Source of the DNA: Ornithinimicrobium faecis
GTDB taxonomy: Bacteria; Actinomycetota; Actinomycetes; Actinomycetales; Dermatophilaceae
DNA length: 64,000 bases
Direction of reading: 5' to 3'
NCBI RefSeq assembly: GCF_023923225.1
Contig: NZ_CP099489.1
Location: 620,001 to 684,000 of the forward strand
Under the pieces are notes generated by a model. That model saw nothing but the letters and a program-made list of their open reading frames with translations. It made no database searches and was not told the origin of the DNA. Shown piece by piece: positions 25,503 through 33,983 of this stretch (position 1 is the first letter of the stretch; each line of letters opens with the position of its first letter). The position numbers and the translations under genes are program-made.

Positions 25503-28500
25503 TCAGCCGAATCGTGCCTCGGGCATCTCAGGCGGCCGTGCGCTCGGTGCCTCGTCCAACCGGGCCAGGACCTCGGCGATGGCGCGGTCCAGCTGCGGAT
25601 CGGCCGGACCGAAGAAGTCGGCAGGCGTGTGTACGACCTCGATGTCGGGGTCCACGCCGTGGTTCTCGACGCCATAGCCCTTGCCCTCGAGCCAGAAGGC
25701 ATAGCGCGGCTGCGTGATGCCGGTGCCGTCGACCAGGTCGAAGCGGCCATCGATGCCGACGACACCGCCCCACGTGCGCACGCCGATGACCGGCCCCAGA
25801 CCGAGCGCCTGGGCGCCGGCGTTGACGATGTCGCCGTCGGAGCCGGAGTTTTCGTTGGCCACCAGCACGACCGGCCCCCGGGGTGCCTGGTCGGGATAGG
25901 TGTAGGGCGTGGAGAAGTGCCGCCCGACGCCCCAGCCGACGACGCGACCGACCAGGCGCGCGAGCACCATCTGGCTGGTGTGACCACCGCGGTTGTAGCG
26001 CACGTCAGCAATGAGGCCCTCCGCGCGGGCAGCCCGCCCGAGGTCGCGGTGCAACTGTGCCCACCCGGTGCTGGTCATGTCGGGCACATGCAGATAACCG
26101 ACCCGACCGCCGGAGTGCTCGCGGACGTAGTCGCGACGGGAGCGGACCCAGTCCTGATAACGCAGCACCTCCTCGTCGGCGATCGGCACCACGACGACGC
26201 GACGGTCCTGTCCGTCCCGGCGCAGCGTCAGCCCGACCGGCTTGTCGGCGGCACCGACGAGACGGGTGGCTGGTCCGAAGGCCGGGTCCACGGGGCGGCC
26301 GTCGACGGCGACGATCAGATCGCCCACCCGGGCGTCGACCCCCGCGGCCCGCAGCGGCGAGCGCGCGTCGGGGTCGGTGCTCTCACCGGGCAGGATGCGA
26401 TCGATCCGCCACCCACCCTCCGCCGGCGACAGGTCGGCCCCGAGGTGTCCCAGCCTGCGCGCGATGTCACCCGGCGCAGACGCGGGCATCACGTAGGCGT
26501 GCGAGGTGTTGAGCTCGGCGACGACCTCCCACAGCAGATCCTGCAGGTCGTCGTGGGTGCGCAGCGTCGCCACCAGCGGGCGATAGCCCTCGACCACCCC
26601 CGCCCAGTCGACGCCGTCCATGTCCTCGCGCCAGTAGTGGTCACGCATGATCCGGGCGTTCTCGTCGAACATCTGGTGCCACTCGGTGAGGGGGTCCACC
26701 TCGAAGCGCAGCCGTGAGGTGTCGACGTTCACGGCCTCGCCGGAGTCGTCCTCCGGCTTGTGGTCGGCGGGCTGGACCCTGATCTCGTCCTTGGTGGCGA
26801 TCACGATCCGCTCGCCGTCACCGGAGACGGCAAAGCTGTCCACCCGGTCGGCCACGGTGGTGACCTTGCGCTGCTCAAACGACCAGTGCTCCAGGGTGTC
26901 GGCCGTCGGGTCACCGGCCACGCCCGCCCGCCGGGTGCCGAGCTCTCCGGCGTCACCGGCGACCCGCACCCACAGCACGGCTCCCTTGGCAGCGCGCAGG
27001 TCGCGGTAGTCGCCAGAGGGAATCGGGAAGGGCACGATCCGCTCCTCGGCCCCGTCGACGTCCAGGTCGGGGCTGGCGGGGGCCTTCTCGGGCGTCGGCC
27101 CCGTGGGCGACGCGGACTCCGCGGCATGGCCCCTGCCGGCGGGTGAGCCGACGCCCGGGTCGTCCACCGGTTTGCTGATCCGCCACCCCTGGGCGCTGGG
27201 CCCGAACGGTGCCGGGTCGGTCGCGGACAGCGGGAGCAACCAGGGTCGGGTCGAGCCGGTGAAGGACAGCATGAACTCGTGGCTGTCATAGGTCGGGTCG
27301 AAGGTCCGATCGGACAGGAACACCAGATAACGGCCGTCGTCGGTGAAGGCGGGGGAGTGGTCGTTGAGGTTGCCCTCGGTCAGCGCGGTCGGGGCGTCCT
27401 GCGTGGTCAGGTCGACGACCACGAGCTGGAAGTGCTCGCTCTCCCGGGTGGGTTGGGCCCAGGCCAGATAGCGACCGTCGGGTGAAAAGACCAGCGTCTG
27501 CGGCTCGCCGTGCTCGGAGTGGGCCAGGGGGCGGATGGCCCCGTCGGCGACGGCGACCAGGCTGACCCGCCCGTCGTGGGAGACGGTGGCGACGTGCTCC
27601 CCGTCCGGCGAGGAGGCCGTATGCAGCACGCGCCCGAGCGCACCCCCGGCCACCCTCCGCGGCGGCTGGCTCCCGTCGAGGTGGTGCACCTCCAGGGCGT
27701 CCTCCCCGTCGGCGTCGGTGACGAGCAGGGCCCGCCCGGTGCGGCCGAGGAGCTCGGGCTCGCGGACGCGGACGGCGGAGTCGGCCACCAGCGCGTGGGC
27801 GGGGCCCTCCCGGTGGCTCAGCCAGAAGGCTGTGCCACGCCAACCCACCAGGCTCGCGTCACCACCGTGGTCGGGCACGATCGTGTGCAGTCCCGTGCCG
27901 GGGTCGGCGGAGTGGGCCGCTGGCTGGCCGGCGGGGACCTCGAGCTCGAGGCGGCGCGGTGCGGCGCTCAGGTCGTCGAGCAGCCAGAGGGCCCCGTGAC
28001 TGTGCCAGATGATGCGCGTGCCGTCGGTGCTGGCGTCGCGCACATAACCCTCGGCCGGGCCCTGGTGGGTGAGCTGGGTCGGCTGACCGCCCTCGAGGTC
28101 GTCCCAGACCCAGAGGTTGGCCTGCTCCGTGCTCGCCTCGGGGAAGCGTGCGGCGCGGTCGGACACGAACACCAGCCGGTCCCCGATCCACAGCGGGTCT
28201 ACCAGGCTGGCCTCGTCGTCGGGGAGCAGTTGGGTCCACTGGCCGGTGGCCTCGGCATACGGCGTGGGGTTGAACCAGAGCCGGGGAGCGGTGCCACCGC
28301 GATAGCGCTTCCATTGGGCCGGCTGCCGGCTGCCCGGTGTGCTCACCACCACCGCACCGTCGTGCCGGACCGCGACGCCCCAGGCGGGACCGTGGTGCAG
28401 ACGCTCGACTGCTCCGTCGAGGGAGACCGCCCGGGTCGTGACATGGCGGAAGTTGGCCTCTCCGGCGTGCGAGGCGACCAGCACGCGGCCGTCGTCGGTC

Positions 28501-28781
28501 CAGCCCAGCACGAGGGTGTTCTTCGCGCCCCACCAGGTCAGTCGCCGGTCCGCTCCGGTGGCGACCTCGACCACGACGACCTCGGGGTGGCCATCGCGGT
28601 GCGAGACAAAGGCAATGTGCCGGCCGTCGGGCGAGAACCGCGGGTTGCGGGCGGGCGCACCATCACGGGTCAGGCGCCAGGCCCGCCCTCCCGTCACCGG
28701 TGCCAGCCACACGTCATCGGCCGCGACAAAGGTGACGAGGTCACCGTGGAGATGGGGATAGCGCAGGTAGGTCGAAGTCAT
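25503..28781 (-). CDS. Tricorn protease
   Basis: A 1092-residue cytoplasmic protein with the full tricorn plan. A six-bladed and a seven-bladed beta-propeller (about 1-640, with repeats such as FSPDGRHIAFVSHRDGHPE and FSPDGRYLAWAQP), the C1 helical domain, a PDZ domain (VGDLIVAVDGRPVDPAFG, about 840-860) and the C2 catalytic domain follow in order. The nucleophile is Ser981 in ENSGSDGD. Tricorn cuts short peptides released by the proteasome or other proteases. The ATG at 28781 fits the conserved start TSTYLRYPHLHGD. It is monocistronic, and its relation to the SPFH genes upstream is unknown. Confidence 0.95.
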   Translation of the reverse strand: MTSTYLRYPHLHGDLVTFVAADDVWLAPVTGGRAWRLTRDGAPARNPRFSPDGRHIAFVSHRDGHPEVVVVEVATGADRRLTWWGAKNTLVLGWTDDGRVLVASHAGEANFRHVTTRAVSLDGAVERLHHGPAWGVAVRHDGAVVVSTPGSRQPAQWKRYRGGTAPRLWFNPTPYAEATGQWTQLLPDDEASLVDPLWIGDRLVFVSDRAARFPEASTEQANLWVWDDLEGGQPTQLTHQGPAEGYVRDASTDGTRIIWHSHGALWLLDDLSAAPRRLELEVPAGQPAAHSADPGTGLHTIVPDHGGDASLVGWRGTAFWLSHREGPAHALVADSAVRVREPELLGRTGRALLVTDADGEDALEVHHLDGSQPPRRVAGGALGRVLHTASSPDGEHVATVSHDGRVSLVAVADGAIRPLAHSEHGEPQTLVFSPDGRYLAWAQPTRESEHFQLVVVDLTTQDAPTALTEGNLNDHSPAFTDDGRYLVFLSDRTFDPTYDSHEFMLSFTGSTRPWLLPLSATDPAPFGPSAQGWRISKPVDDPGVGSPAGRGHAAESASPTGPTPEKAPASPDLDVDGAEERIVPFPIPSGDYRDLRAAKGAVLWVRVAGDAGELGTRRAGVAGDPTADTLEHWSFEQRKVTTVADRVDSFAVSGDGERIVIATKDEIRVQPADHKPEDDSGEAVNVDTSRLRFEVDPLTEWHQMFDENARIMRDHYWREDMDGVDWAGVVEGYRPLVATLRTHDDLQDLLWEVVAELNTSHAYVMPASAPGDIARRLGHLGADLSPAEGGWRIDRILPGESTDPDARSPLRAAGVDARVGDLIVAVDGRPVDPAFGPATRLVGAADKPVGLTLRRDGQDRRVVVVPIADEEVLRYQDWVRSRRDYVREHSGGRVGYLHVPDMTSTGWAQLHRDLGRAARAEGLIADVRYNRGGHTSQMVLARLVGRVVGWGVGRHFSTPYTYPDQAPRGPVVLVANENSGSDGDIVNAGAQALGLGPVIGVRTWGGVVGIDGRFDLVDGTGITQPRYAFWLEGKGYGVENHGVDPDIEVVHTPADFFGPADPQLDRAIAEVLARLDEAPSARPPEMPEARFG

Positions 28782-28847
28782 CCACTCCAACCTAGTGGGC
28801 AGGGCCGACACTCAGGCCCCGCCCGCGGTCAAGGTTGCGCAAGGAGT

Positions 28848-28890
28848 GCGCAAACAGAAAACCCCGGGCCGCTGGTCAGCGGCCCGGGGT
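28848..28890 (-). terminator. Rho-independent terminator of the SPFH operon
   Basis: Minus strand ACCCCGGGCCGCTG...CAGCGGCCCGGGGT followed by TTTTCTGTTT, 25 bp past the stop of the second SPFH gene. Confidence 0.9.
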
Positions 28891-28915
28891 CTCCGGCAAT
28901 CTGGTGGCGGTTGGG

Positions 28916-30316
28916 TCAGCGCTGCTGACGCCCCCGCACGGCCTGGACGGCGCGCTGGGCCACGTTGCCGGCGGCCTGGGCGACGTCCTCGGAGGACTGC
29001 TGCTGCGGCTGCTGCGCCACCGCACGCGGACGCGAGGTGGCACCCGCCTGGATCTGCGGGAGCAGCTGGGCCATCAGCAGTGTGGACAGGGCTGAGTTGT
29101 CCCCGGCCCCGGCGTCCGTGTGCACGATGACCGGTCGCGGTGCGCTCTCGGCCAGGGCAGCGCCGACATCGAGGCGGCGGCGGGCCAGCTCGTAGGCCAG
29201 GACCGCACGGTTGTCGCGGTAGGCCGTGGCCAGCTGCTCCTGGGCCTTGGCCTCACCCTGGGCAGCGACCAGGTTGGTGCGCGCGCTGGTCTCGATCTCA
29301 TAGCGGATCTTCTGCGCCTCGGTCTCGCGCTCCTCCAGCATCTGCGCGACGTCCTTGCGGGCCTTGTTCAGCGAGGCCTTGACCTCGACGATCTTGGCGC
29401 CACGGATCTTCTTGGACCGCTCGATCTCCATGAGCAGGGTGTCGATGCGGCGCTTGCGCGTCAGCTCCCACTCCTTCTCATAGGCCACCAGCTCCTTGGC
29501 GACCCGCTCGCGGGTGGCCAGGTGCTCGCGATACTGGTCGGGCAGCTGGACATCGGGGATGTTGCAACCCATGATCTGCACGCCATAGCGGGTGAGCTGG
29601 CGGTTGAGCAGCTCCTGCATGTCCTTGACGTCACTGCCGCGCAGGTCGTAGGCGCGCTCGGTGCGCACCTGACGGCTGCGCTGCCGGATCGCGTCCTGGA
29701 CCGAGTTGGACAGCACCAGGTCGAAGTTGCCGGCACCGATGGTCTGCACGAAGCGGATCGCGTCGACGATGCGGAAGCGCAGGAAGAACTCGATCGACTT
29801 CAGCGGCACGTTCTCGTGCGTCGGCGAGGACAGCACCGGTGCGGCATACGGGATCTCGGTGGTGACGTCGACGACGTAGGCCACGCGAGCCCAGGGGTGC
29901 CACAGGTAGTGCCGGCCCGGCGCCAGGCCCGGCCCGCTGATCGCACCGAACTTGGTGAGAACACCCACGGTGCCCTCCTCGATCTCGACGATCGAGGAGC
30001 GCCACCACCACAGTGCCGCACCGATGAAGGACAGGACGGCCACGGCGATCGCCAGACCGCCGAGGGTCCCGTGGTCGGAGCCCATCAGCATCAGACCGCT
30101 GACCAGGGCCCACAGTCCGAACCACACCAGGGTGGTCCAGCGCAGGCCACGGTTGTCGCGGGGGATGACGACCGGCACCAGCGCGCCGGAGTCACCACCG
30201 CGCAAGAGTCGGGCGACGTCGCTCCAGCCGGAGACGACCTCCTTGATCGAGCTCATGCCCTGGCCGCGCATTGCGCGGGTGGTCTGCTCCACCATCTGCT
30301 CAGCCACGGTCCTCAC
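28916..30316 (-). CDS. SPFH-domain membrane protein B
   Basis: A 466-residue protein. Two membrane segments (about 60-105) precede an SPFH/band-7 domain (about 110-290; GTVGVLTKFGAISGPGLAPG, FFLRFRIVDAIRFVQTIG). A long charged coiled coil (about 290-385) and a Gln/Ala/Arg-rich tail follow. SPFH proteins build oligomeric rings or membrane microdomains. It is the downstream partner of a related gene, overlapping by 17 bases. GTG at 30316 is the longest start; GTG at 30307 or ATG at 30295 are possible. No protease or NfeD gene lies next to it. Confidence 0.82.
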   Translation of the reverse strand: MRTVAEQMVEQTTRAMRGQGMSSIKEVVSGWSDVARLLRGGDSGALVPVVIPRDNRGLRWTTLVWFGLWALVSGLMLMGSDHGTLGGLAIAVAVLSFIGAALWWWRSSIVEIEEGTVGVLTKFGAISGPGLAPGRHYLWHPWARVAYVVDVTTEIPYAAPVLSSPTHENVPLKSIEFFLRFRIVDAIRFVQTIGAGNFDLVLSNSVQDAIRQRSRQVRTERAYDLRGSDVKDMQELLNRQLTRYGVQIMGCNIPDVQLPDQYREHLATRERVAKELVAYEKEWELTRKRRIDTLLMEIERSKKIRGAKIVEVKASLNKARKDVAQMLEERETEAQKIRYEIETSARTNLVAAQGEAKAQEQLATAYRDNRAVLAYELARRRLDVGAALAESAPRPVIVHTDAGAGDNSALSTLLMAQLLPQIQAGATSRPRAVAQQPQQQSSEDVAQAAGNVAQRAVQAVRGRQQR

Positions 30317-32402
30317 CCTCGTTCTTCACGTCGTTGTTCTGCGCGTCGTTGGTGTGGGGTGCCGGGTTCTGCGGTCTCGGAGCACCCTGTCCCGGTGGGA
30401 ACTGTCCCGGAGGGAACTGCCCTGGGGGGAACTGCCCTTGTGGGGCCTGACCCGGGGGCGGCGGGACCTGTCCCTGCGGGCGGCCCTGGGGTGCGCCCGG
30501 GAACTGGTGCTGTCCCGGGGGCGGACCCTGGGGGAACTGGCCGGGTGCGGACGGACCGCGACCCTGCTGGTACTGACCCTGCTGCTGGTGCTGACCGGGC
30601 TGCTGACGCTGGCCCTGAGCCGGGTCCTGCTGCTGGTGCCGGCCCTGCTGTTCCTGACCCGACCCACCCGGGCCCTGGGGGGTGCTGGGCTGGGTGCGTG
30701 TCGGCATACCGGATCCTGGCTGTGCCGGCTCATCTGCTCCCGGGACCTCGCCGCTCTCGGTGACCTCCTCCAACTGCGCCGTCACGGCCTCGTCGGTGAC
30801 GGAGCGGCGGATCTGGTCCAGGACCTGCTCACCCTCGGGGTCGTCCACCGGCTCGGTCGCCGGGAGGATCTCCACCTCGGTGGCCTCGGGCGCCTGCAGC
30901 AGGTGCTCGATCTCGCCCTTGCGGCCGGAGACCCGCTCGGCGATGTCGCCCTTGCGGGACTGGATGTCGGCCATGTCCTCGTCGCTGAACAGCTTGTGCT
31001 CCGCACCGCCGACGAGCTCGCGCGCGATGTGCAGATAGTCGACACCCTCGGCGTCGCCACCCACGCGCACGATCTGCGGCAGGGACTGGGCCAGGCTCTC
31101 CATCTTGTCCAGCAGGTCCTGCTGATAGCGGTAGTCCAGGATCTCCGGGGCCAGGGCCGCGCTGAGGGCGCGGATGTCCAGGGCCTGGGCCTCGAGCATG
31201 GCCGCGTTGGCGTGCGCCGTGGACTCGGACTCCACGAAGCGCTGCCGGGCCATCGCGTTGGCACGGTTGGTCTCGCGCTCGAGGGCGGTGTCCATCTGCG
31301 CCTGGTAGCGCGCGATGTCGGCCTGGATCGCCGAGAGGTTCTCGTTGAGCGAGGCGAGGTCCTTGTTCAGGTCACCCTCGTTCTGTTCCTTGCGCAGGTT
31401 GAGCTCGTAGTCGTAGGTGTAGGCCTCCTTGGCCACCCGGATCATCTCGGGGGCTGCCAGGTCCATCCGGTATTCCTGCGCGGACGGCTCGGCGTGCGTG
31501 ATGTTGGCCGTGGTGAGCTCGACAGCCGGAGCGAACTGGACGTTCAACTGCTCGAGCAGGCGCGCGGTGCTCTCGCCGACCAGGTCGTAGATGCCCGAGG
31601 CCTCCTGGTCGTAGATCAGCGAGCGCGTGGTCTCCGAGATGGCGTTGTTGAGCTTGTCCTGGAAACCGGAGACGGCACCCAGCACGAAGACGAACTCGCG
31701 GGCGTTGACGATCCGGAACTGCAGGAACAGGTCGACCGAGGCCTGCACGCCCGACTTGGTGGGGGCCTGGCGGATCGGCGCGTTGAACGGGTATTCACGG
31801 GTGGTGTTGACGATGTAGGAGACGCGCTTCCACGGGTTCCACAGCGTGACGCGGCCCGGACCGACCTCGGCCTCGACCTTGCCGAAGCGGCTGATGAGCG
31901 CGGTGCAGCCCTCGGGCACCATCACCATGCCCTGGCGCCACCACATGAACGCGGCGAGGAGCACGATCAGGATCCAGTAGTGCGGGCCGAACAAGGCGCT
32001 GGTCATGCCGTCGAACGGGAGCAGCACGACGCTGCCCACGGCGCCGACGATGATCAGCAGGATGACCGGGAGCATCGCCCGGATCTTGCGGCCCTTGGGC
32101 ATGACCATCGGCGTGATGACGTGCACCGGGCCGTTCGAGCCCATCTCGAAGTGGCTGCGACTCAACTTCTCCGCAGCGTCGTCGAGCGAGACGTTCTCGG
32201 AGTTGATCCGCGTGCCCGCTGCGCTGCCCTCCGCGCGTGCGGCCGGGAAGTCCCGCTCGTTGAGGTCGAAGCCGTTGTCCGGCCCGCCTCCCTGGTTGCC
32301 ACCCACCGCCTGCTGCAGCGACTGGCCGACGACGTCACGGACGTCCGCGCCACCGGCGACTTGTCGGGCAGCATCAATGAACTGCTGTGATCGGTTGCTC
32401 AC
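30300..32402 (-). CDS. SPFH-domain membrane protein A with Gln/Pro/Gly-rich tail
   Basis: A 700-residue protein. The soluble N-terminus (about 1-100) is followed by two or three membrane segments (about 115-175). The SPFH domain (about 175-350) contains GCTALISRFGKVEAEVGPG and LQFRIVNAREFVFVLG. A long coiled coil (about 350-520) and a low-complexity C-terminus of about 150 residues rich in Gln, Pro and Gly (PPGQFPPG, QGQRQQPGQHQQQG) follow. The tail resembles the disordered tails of scaffolding proteins. GTG at 32402, with AGAGGGGA upstream, starts the protein as MSNRSQQF. The two SPFH genes likely form a hetero-oligomeric membrane scaffold (inference). Confidence 0.85.
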   Translation of the reverse strand: MSNRSQQFIDAARQVAGGADVRDVVGQSLQQAVGGNQGGGPDNGFDLNERDFPAARAEGSAAGTRINSENVSLDDAAEKLSRSHFEMGSNGPVHVITPMVMPKGRKIRAMLPVILLIIVGAVGSVVLLPFDGMTSALFGPHYWILIVLLAAFMWWRQGMVMVPEGCTALISRFGKVEAEVGPGRVTLWNPWKRVSYIVNTTREYPFNAPIRQAPTKSGVQASVDLFLQFRIVNAREFVFVLGAVSGFQDKLNNAISETTRSLIYDQEASGIYDLVGESTARLLEQLNVQFAPAVELTTANITHAEPSAQEYRMDLAAPEMIRVAKEAYTYDYELNLRKEQNEGDLNKDLASLNENLSAIQADIARYQAQMDTALERETNRANAMARQRFVESESTAHANAAMLEAQALDIRALSAALAPEILDYRYQQDLLDKMESLAQSLPQIVRVGGDAEGVDYLHIARELVGGAEHKLFSDEDMADIQSRKGDIAERVSGRKGEIEHLLQAPEATEVEILPATEPVDDPEGEQVLDQIRRSVTDEAVTAQLEEVTESGEVPGADEPAQPGSGMPTRTQPSTPQGPGGSGQEQQGRHQQQDPAQGQRQQPGQHQQQGQYQQGRGPSAPGQFPQGPPPGQHQFPGAPQGRPQGQVPPPPGQAPQGQFPPGQFPPGQFPPGQGAPRPQNPAPHTNDAQNNDVKNEGEDRG

Positions 32403-32548
32403 TCCATCTTCCCCTCTGTACTTCTGGTGGCACGACCTCGCCGCACACCTGTTGGGCACGACGATGTCGTGCTGGACCGAGTCTGTCACAGGCACAGACG
32501 GTCCCAAGAGCCTCACGGTTCCGTCCCAGCGGCAGTTCAAGTGGTGGA

Positions 32549-32660
32549 GCCACCGCGAGGCCGGGCACCTGGGCCACCGCGAGGCCGGGCACCTGGGCCA
32601 CCGCGAGGCCGGGCACCTGGGCCACCGCGAGGCCGGGCACCTGGGCCACCGCCAGACCTG
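32549..32660. repeat. 24-bp tandem repeat, four full copies plus a partial
   Basis: GCCACCGCGAGGCCGGGCAC-CTGG recurs at 32549, 32573, 32597 and 32621, then a diverged partial copy from 32645. It lies 147 bp upstream of the SPFH operon. No gene is supported in 32403-32835. A scan of both strands shows only this repeat and the palindromic element at 32778. Confidence 0.93.
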
Positions 32661-32777
32661 CTGCGCTTTGCCGACGGTGGCCCTTCACGGCGGGGTTCTC
32701 CTGGTGGTCGCTCGCAGTGCCCGTGTTCGCGTGCTGCCACCAACGTCCCAGCGCCAGGCGAAATTGGTCCTGCAGGA

Positions 32778-32822
32778 GGCACGGCATGCGACAACAGCCG
32801 CAGGACCACTTCCGCCGGGCGC
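32778..32822. repeat. Dispersed palindromic repeat, copy A
   Basis: Contains GGCACGGCATGCGACAAC followed by GCCGCAGGACCACTTCCGCC. The outer GGTCCTGC/GCAGGACC arms match copies B (33733) and C (47588). The core is in the reverse orientation compared with copy B. Confidence 0.65.
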
Positions 32823-32835
32823 TGCGGTGTACGCG

Positions 32836-33567
32836 TCAGGCCACTCGTCGTGATTTCTCTCGCTCCAGTGCCCGCCGCACCTGGGTCATGAAATCAGCCG
32901 CTCTGGTCCGTAGGCCGAGCACGGGGATCCGCAGCGTGACATCGGTCGTCAGAGCGAGGTCGTTCTGGCGGAGTGCGTCGTCCACGACGGCGAGCCCGAG
33001 CTGGTGCTGGAACCCGTCGATCTCGATGTGCAGGCCGGGGTCCTCCCAATAGATGTCGAGGTAGTAACGGCCCCGAACCCCGTGTCGCACCTCCTGACGT
33101 GATGGGGCAGGCAACTTCGCGGCGCGACACAGGGCGGCGAAGTCCAGCTCACCGAGGCTCTCGGCCCCTGCGCAGATGTCGCGGATCACCACGTGCAGGA
33201 AGGCTCCACGCCGTGAGCGATAGACCGACGCCCAGCAGGCGAGCAGGTCCTCGCGACGCACGAGTCGCTGTTGCACTGCCATGGCCAGGACCGTCGCAGC
33301 CTGCCGGTCCGTCCGGACCCATTGCGCGGCCCGGATGGCAGCAACAGCAGGAGTCGTTCGGGGCAGGCCGGCCGTCATCGTGGCGCCGATCGTGCGCGGC
33401 GCATGGCACTTCACCCCGGGCAACGGGTGACTCTTGTTACGGCTCGGCACCGAGACGGTGACCAGCTCGCGGTCAGGTGTCCAGTGCTCCAGCCCTGTCT
33501 CGATCAGGGCGCTCTCCCCGCAGCGCCCGACGAGTTGCCACGCCGGCGTGCTTCTCCGCGACGCCAC
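32836..33567 (-). CDS. DUF559/Vsr-like protein, probably 5'-decayed
   Basis: 243 residues. The C-terminal half has the DUF559 (Vsr-endonuclease-like) pattern RYYLDIYWEDPGLHIEIDGFQHQ and LRQNDLALTTDVTLRIPVLGLR. The middle (PRTTPAVAAIRAAQWVRTDRQAATVLAMAVQQRLV) is the usual linker of these AbiEi-like actinobacterial proteins. The usual N-terminal winged-helix part is short. The GTG at 33567 has no ribosome site. An ATG at 33640, one base out of frame, opens MKSKPRPRFSPL...AGVATRRAL, which looks like the missing N-terminus. A frameshift or internal deletion is therefore likely. Flanked by palindromic repeat copies A and B. Confidence 0.6.
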   Translation of the reverse strand: MASRRSTPAWQLVGRCGESALIETGLEHWTPDRELVTVSVPSRNKSHPLPGVKCHAPRTIGATMTAGLPRTTPAVAAIRAAQWVRTDRQAATVLAMAVQQRLVRREDLLACWASVYRSRRGAFLHVVIRDICAGAESLGELDFAALCRAAKLPAPSRQEVRHGVRGRYYLDIYWEDPGLHIEIDGFQHQLGLAVVDDALRQNDLALTTDVTLRIPVLGLRTRAADFMTQVRRALEREKSRRVA

Positions 33568-33732
33568 GTCCGATGCGGGTGCGGCGCTCGAGCACCTCCT
33601 TGCACAGAGGCGAGAAGCGGGGACGGGGCTTGGATTTCATGGCGTCAACCCTGCCCTGATCCGCGCCCCACCAGGAGGGGCCTGTGGATAACCCGTCAGC
33701 ACCATCCGGCAGGTGCTTATGTCCTGTGCTTT
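33568..33732 (-). pseudogene. Probable frameshifted 5' remnant of the DUF559 gene
   Basis: From the ATG at 33640 the minus strand encodes about 35 residues in the -1/+1 frame relative to the DUF559 gene. These end in AGVATRRAL, a common start motif of the winged-helix part of such proteins, before the frame is lost. Upstream of 33640 nothing coding is seen up to the pirin gene (33984), only repeat copy B and a short 21-bp duplication near 33808-33850. Confidence 0.35.
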
Positions 33733-33790
33733 AGATCCTGCTGTTGTTGTCGCATGCCGTGGTTGCCGCAGGACCAATAGTGCCGGGCGG
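33733..33790. repeat. Dispersed palindromic repeat, copy B
   Basis: Contains GTTGTCGCATGCCGTGGTTG and GCCGCAGGACC, sharing GCATGCCGTGGTTGCCGCAG with copy C at 47605. Outer arms TCCTGC/GCAGGA can pair. Confidence 0.65.
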
Positions 33791-33983
33791 TCAGCGGCGG
33801 GTGGCGGGAGGTGGCGCTGAGACGGGGGAGGTGGCGCTGAGATGGGGAGGCGGAGCAGTCGTGGTGCCGCGTGGGCGCGAACCGCAATCAGGACCAGTCG
33901 ATCTCGGCCAGCACCTGCTCCTGGGGACGGGTGCGCGGGCGTGATGGTGGCTCGTGGCGGGTGACCTGACTAGGCTCGAGGCC

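Noticed and set aside
25425..28928. Long plus-strand frames opposite the tricorn gene
   Set aside because: They are antisense shadows; tricorn motifs on the minus strand are complete.
29952..32390. An 812-codon plus-strand frame opposite the SPFH genes
   Set aside because: Mirror of coding DNA in GC-rich sequence; composition Leu/Arg/Gly-rich, no domain, no ribosome site. The minus-strand SPFH genes are real.
32549..32660. Possible CRISPR array
   Set aside because: Units are directly adjacent with no spacers, and no cas genes are present.
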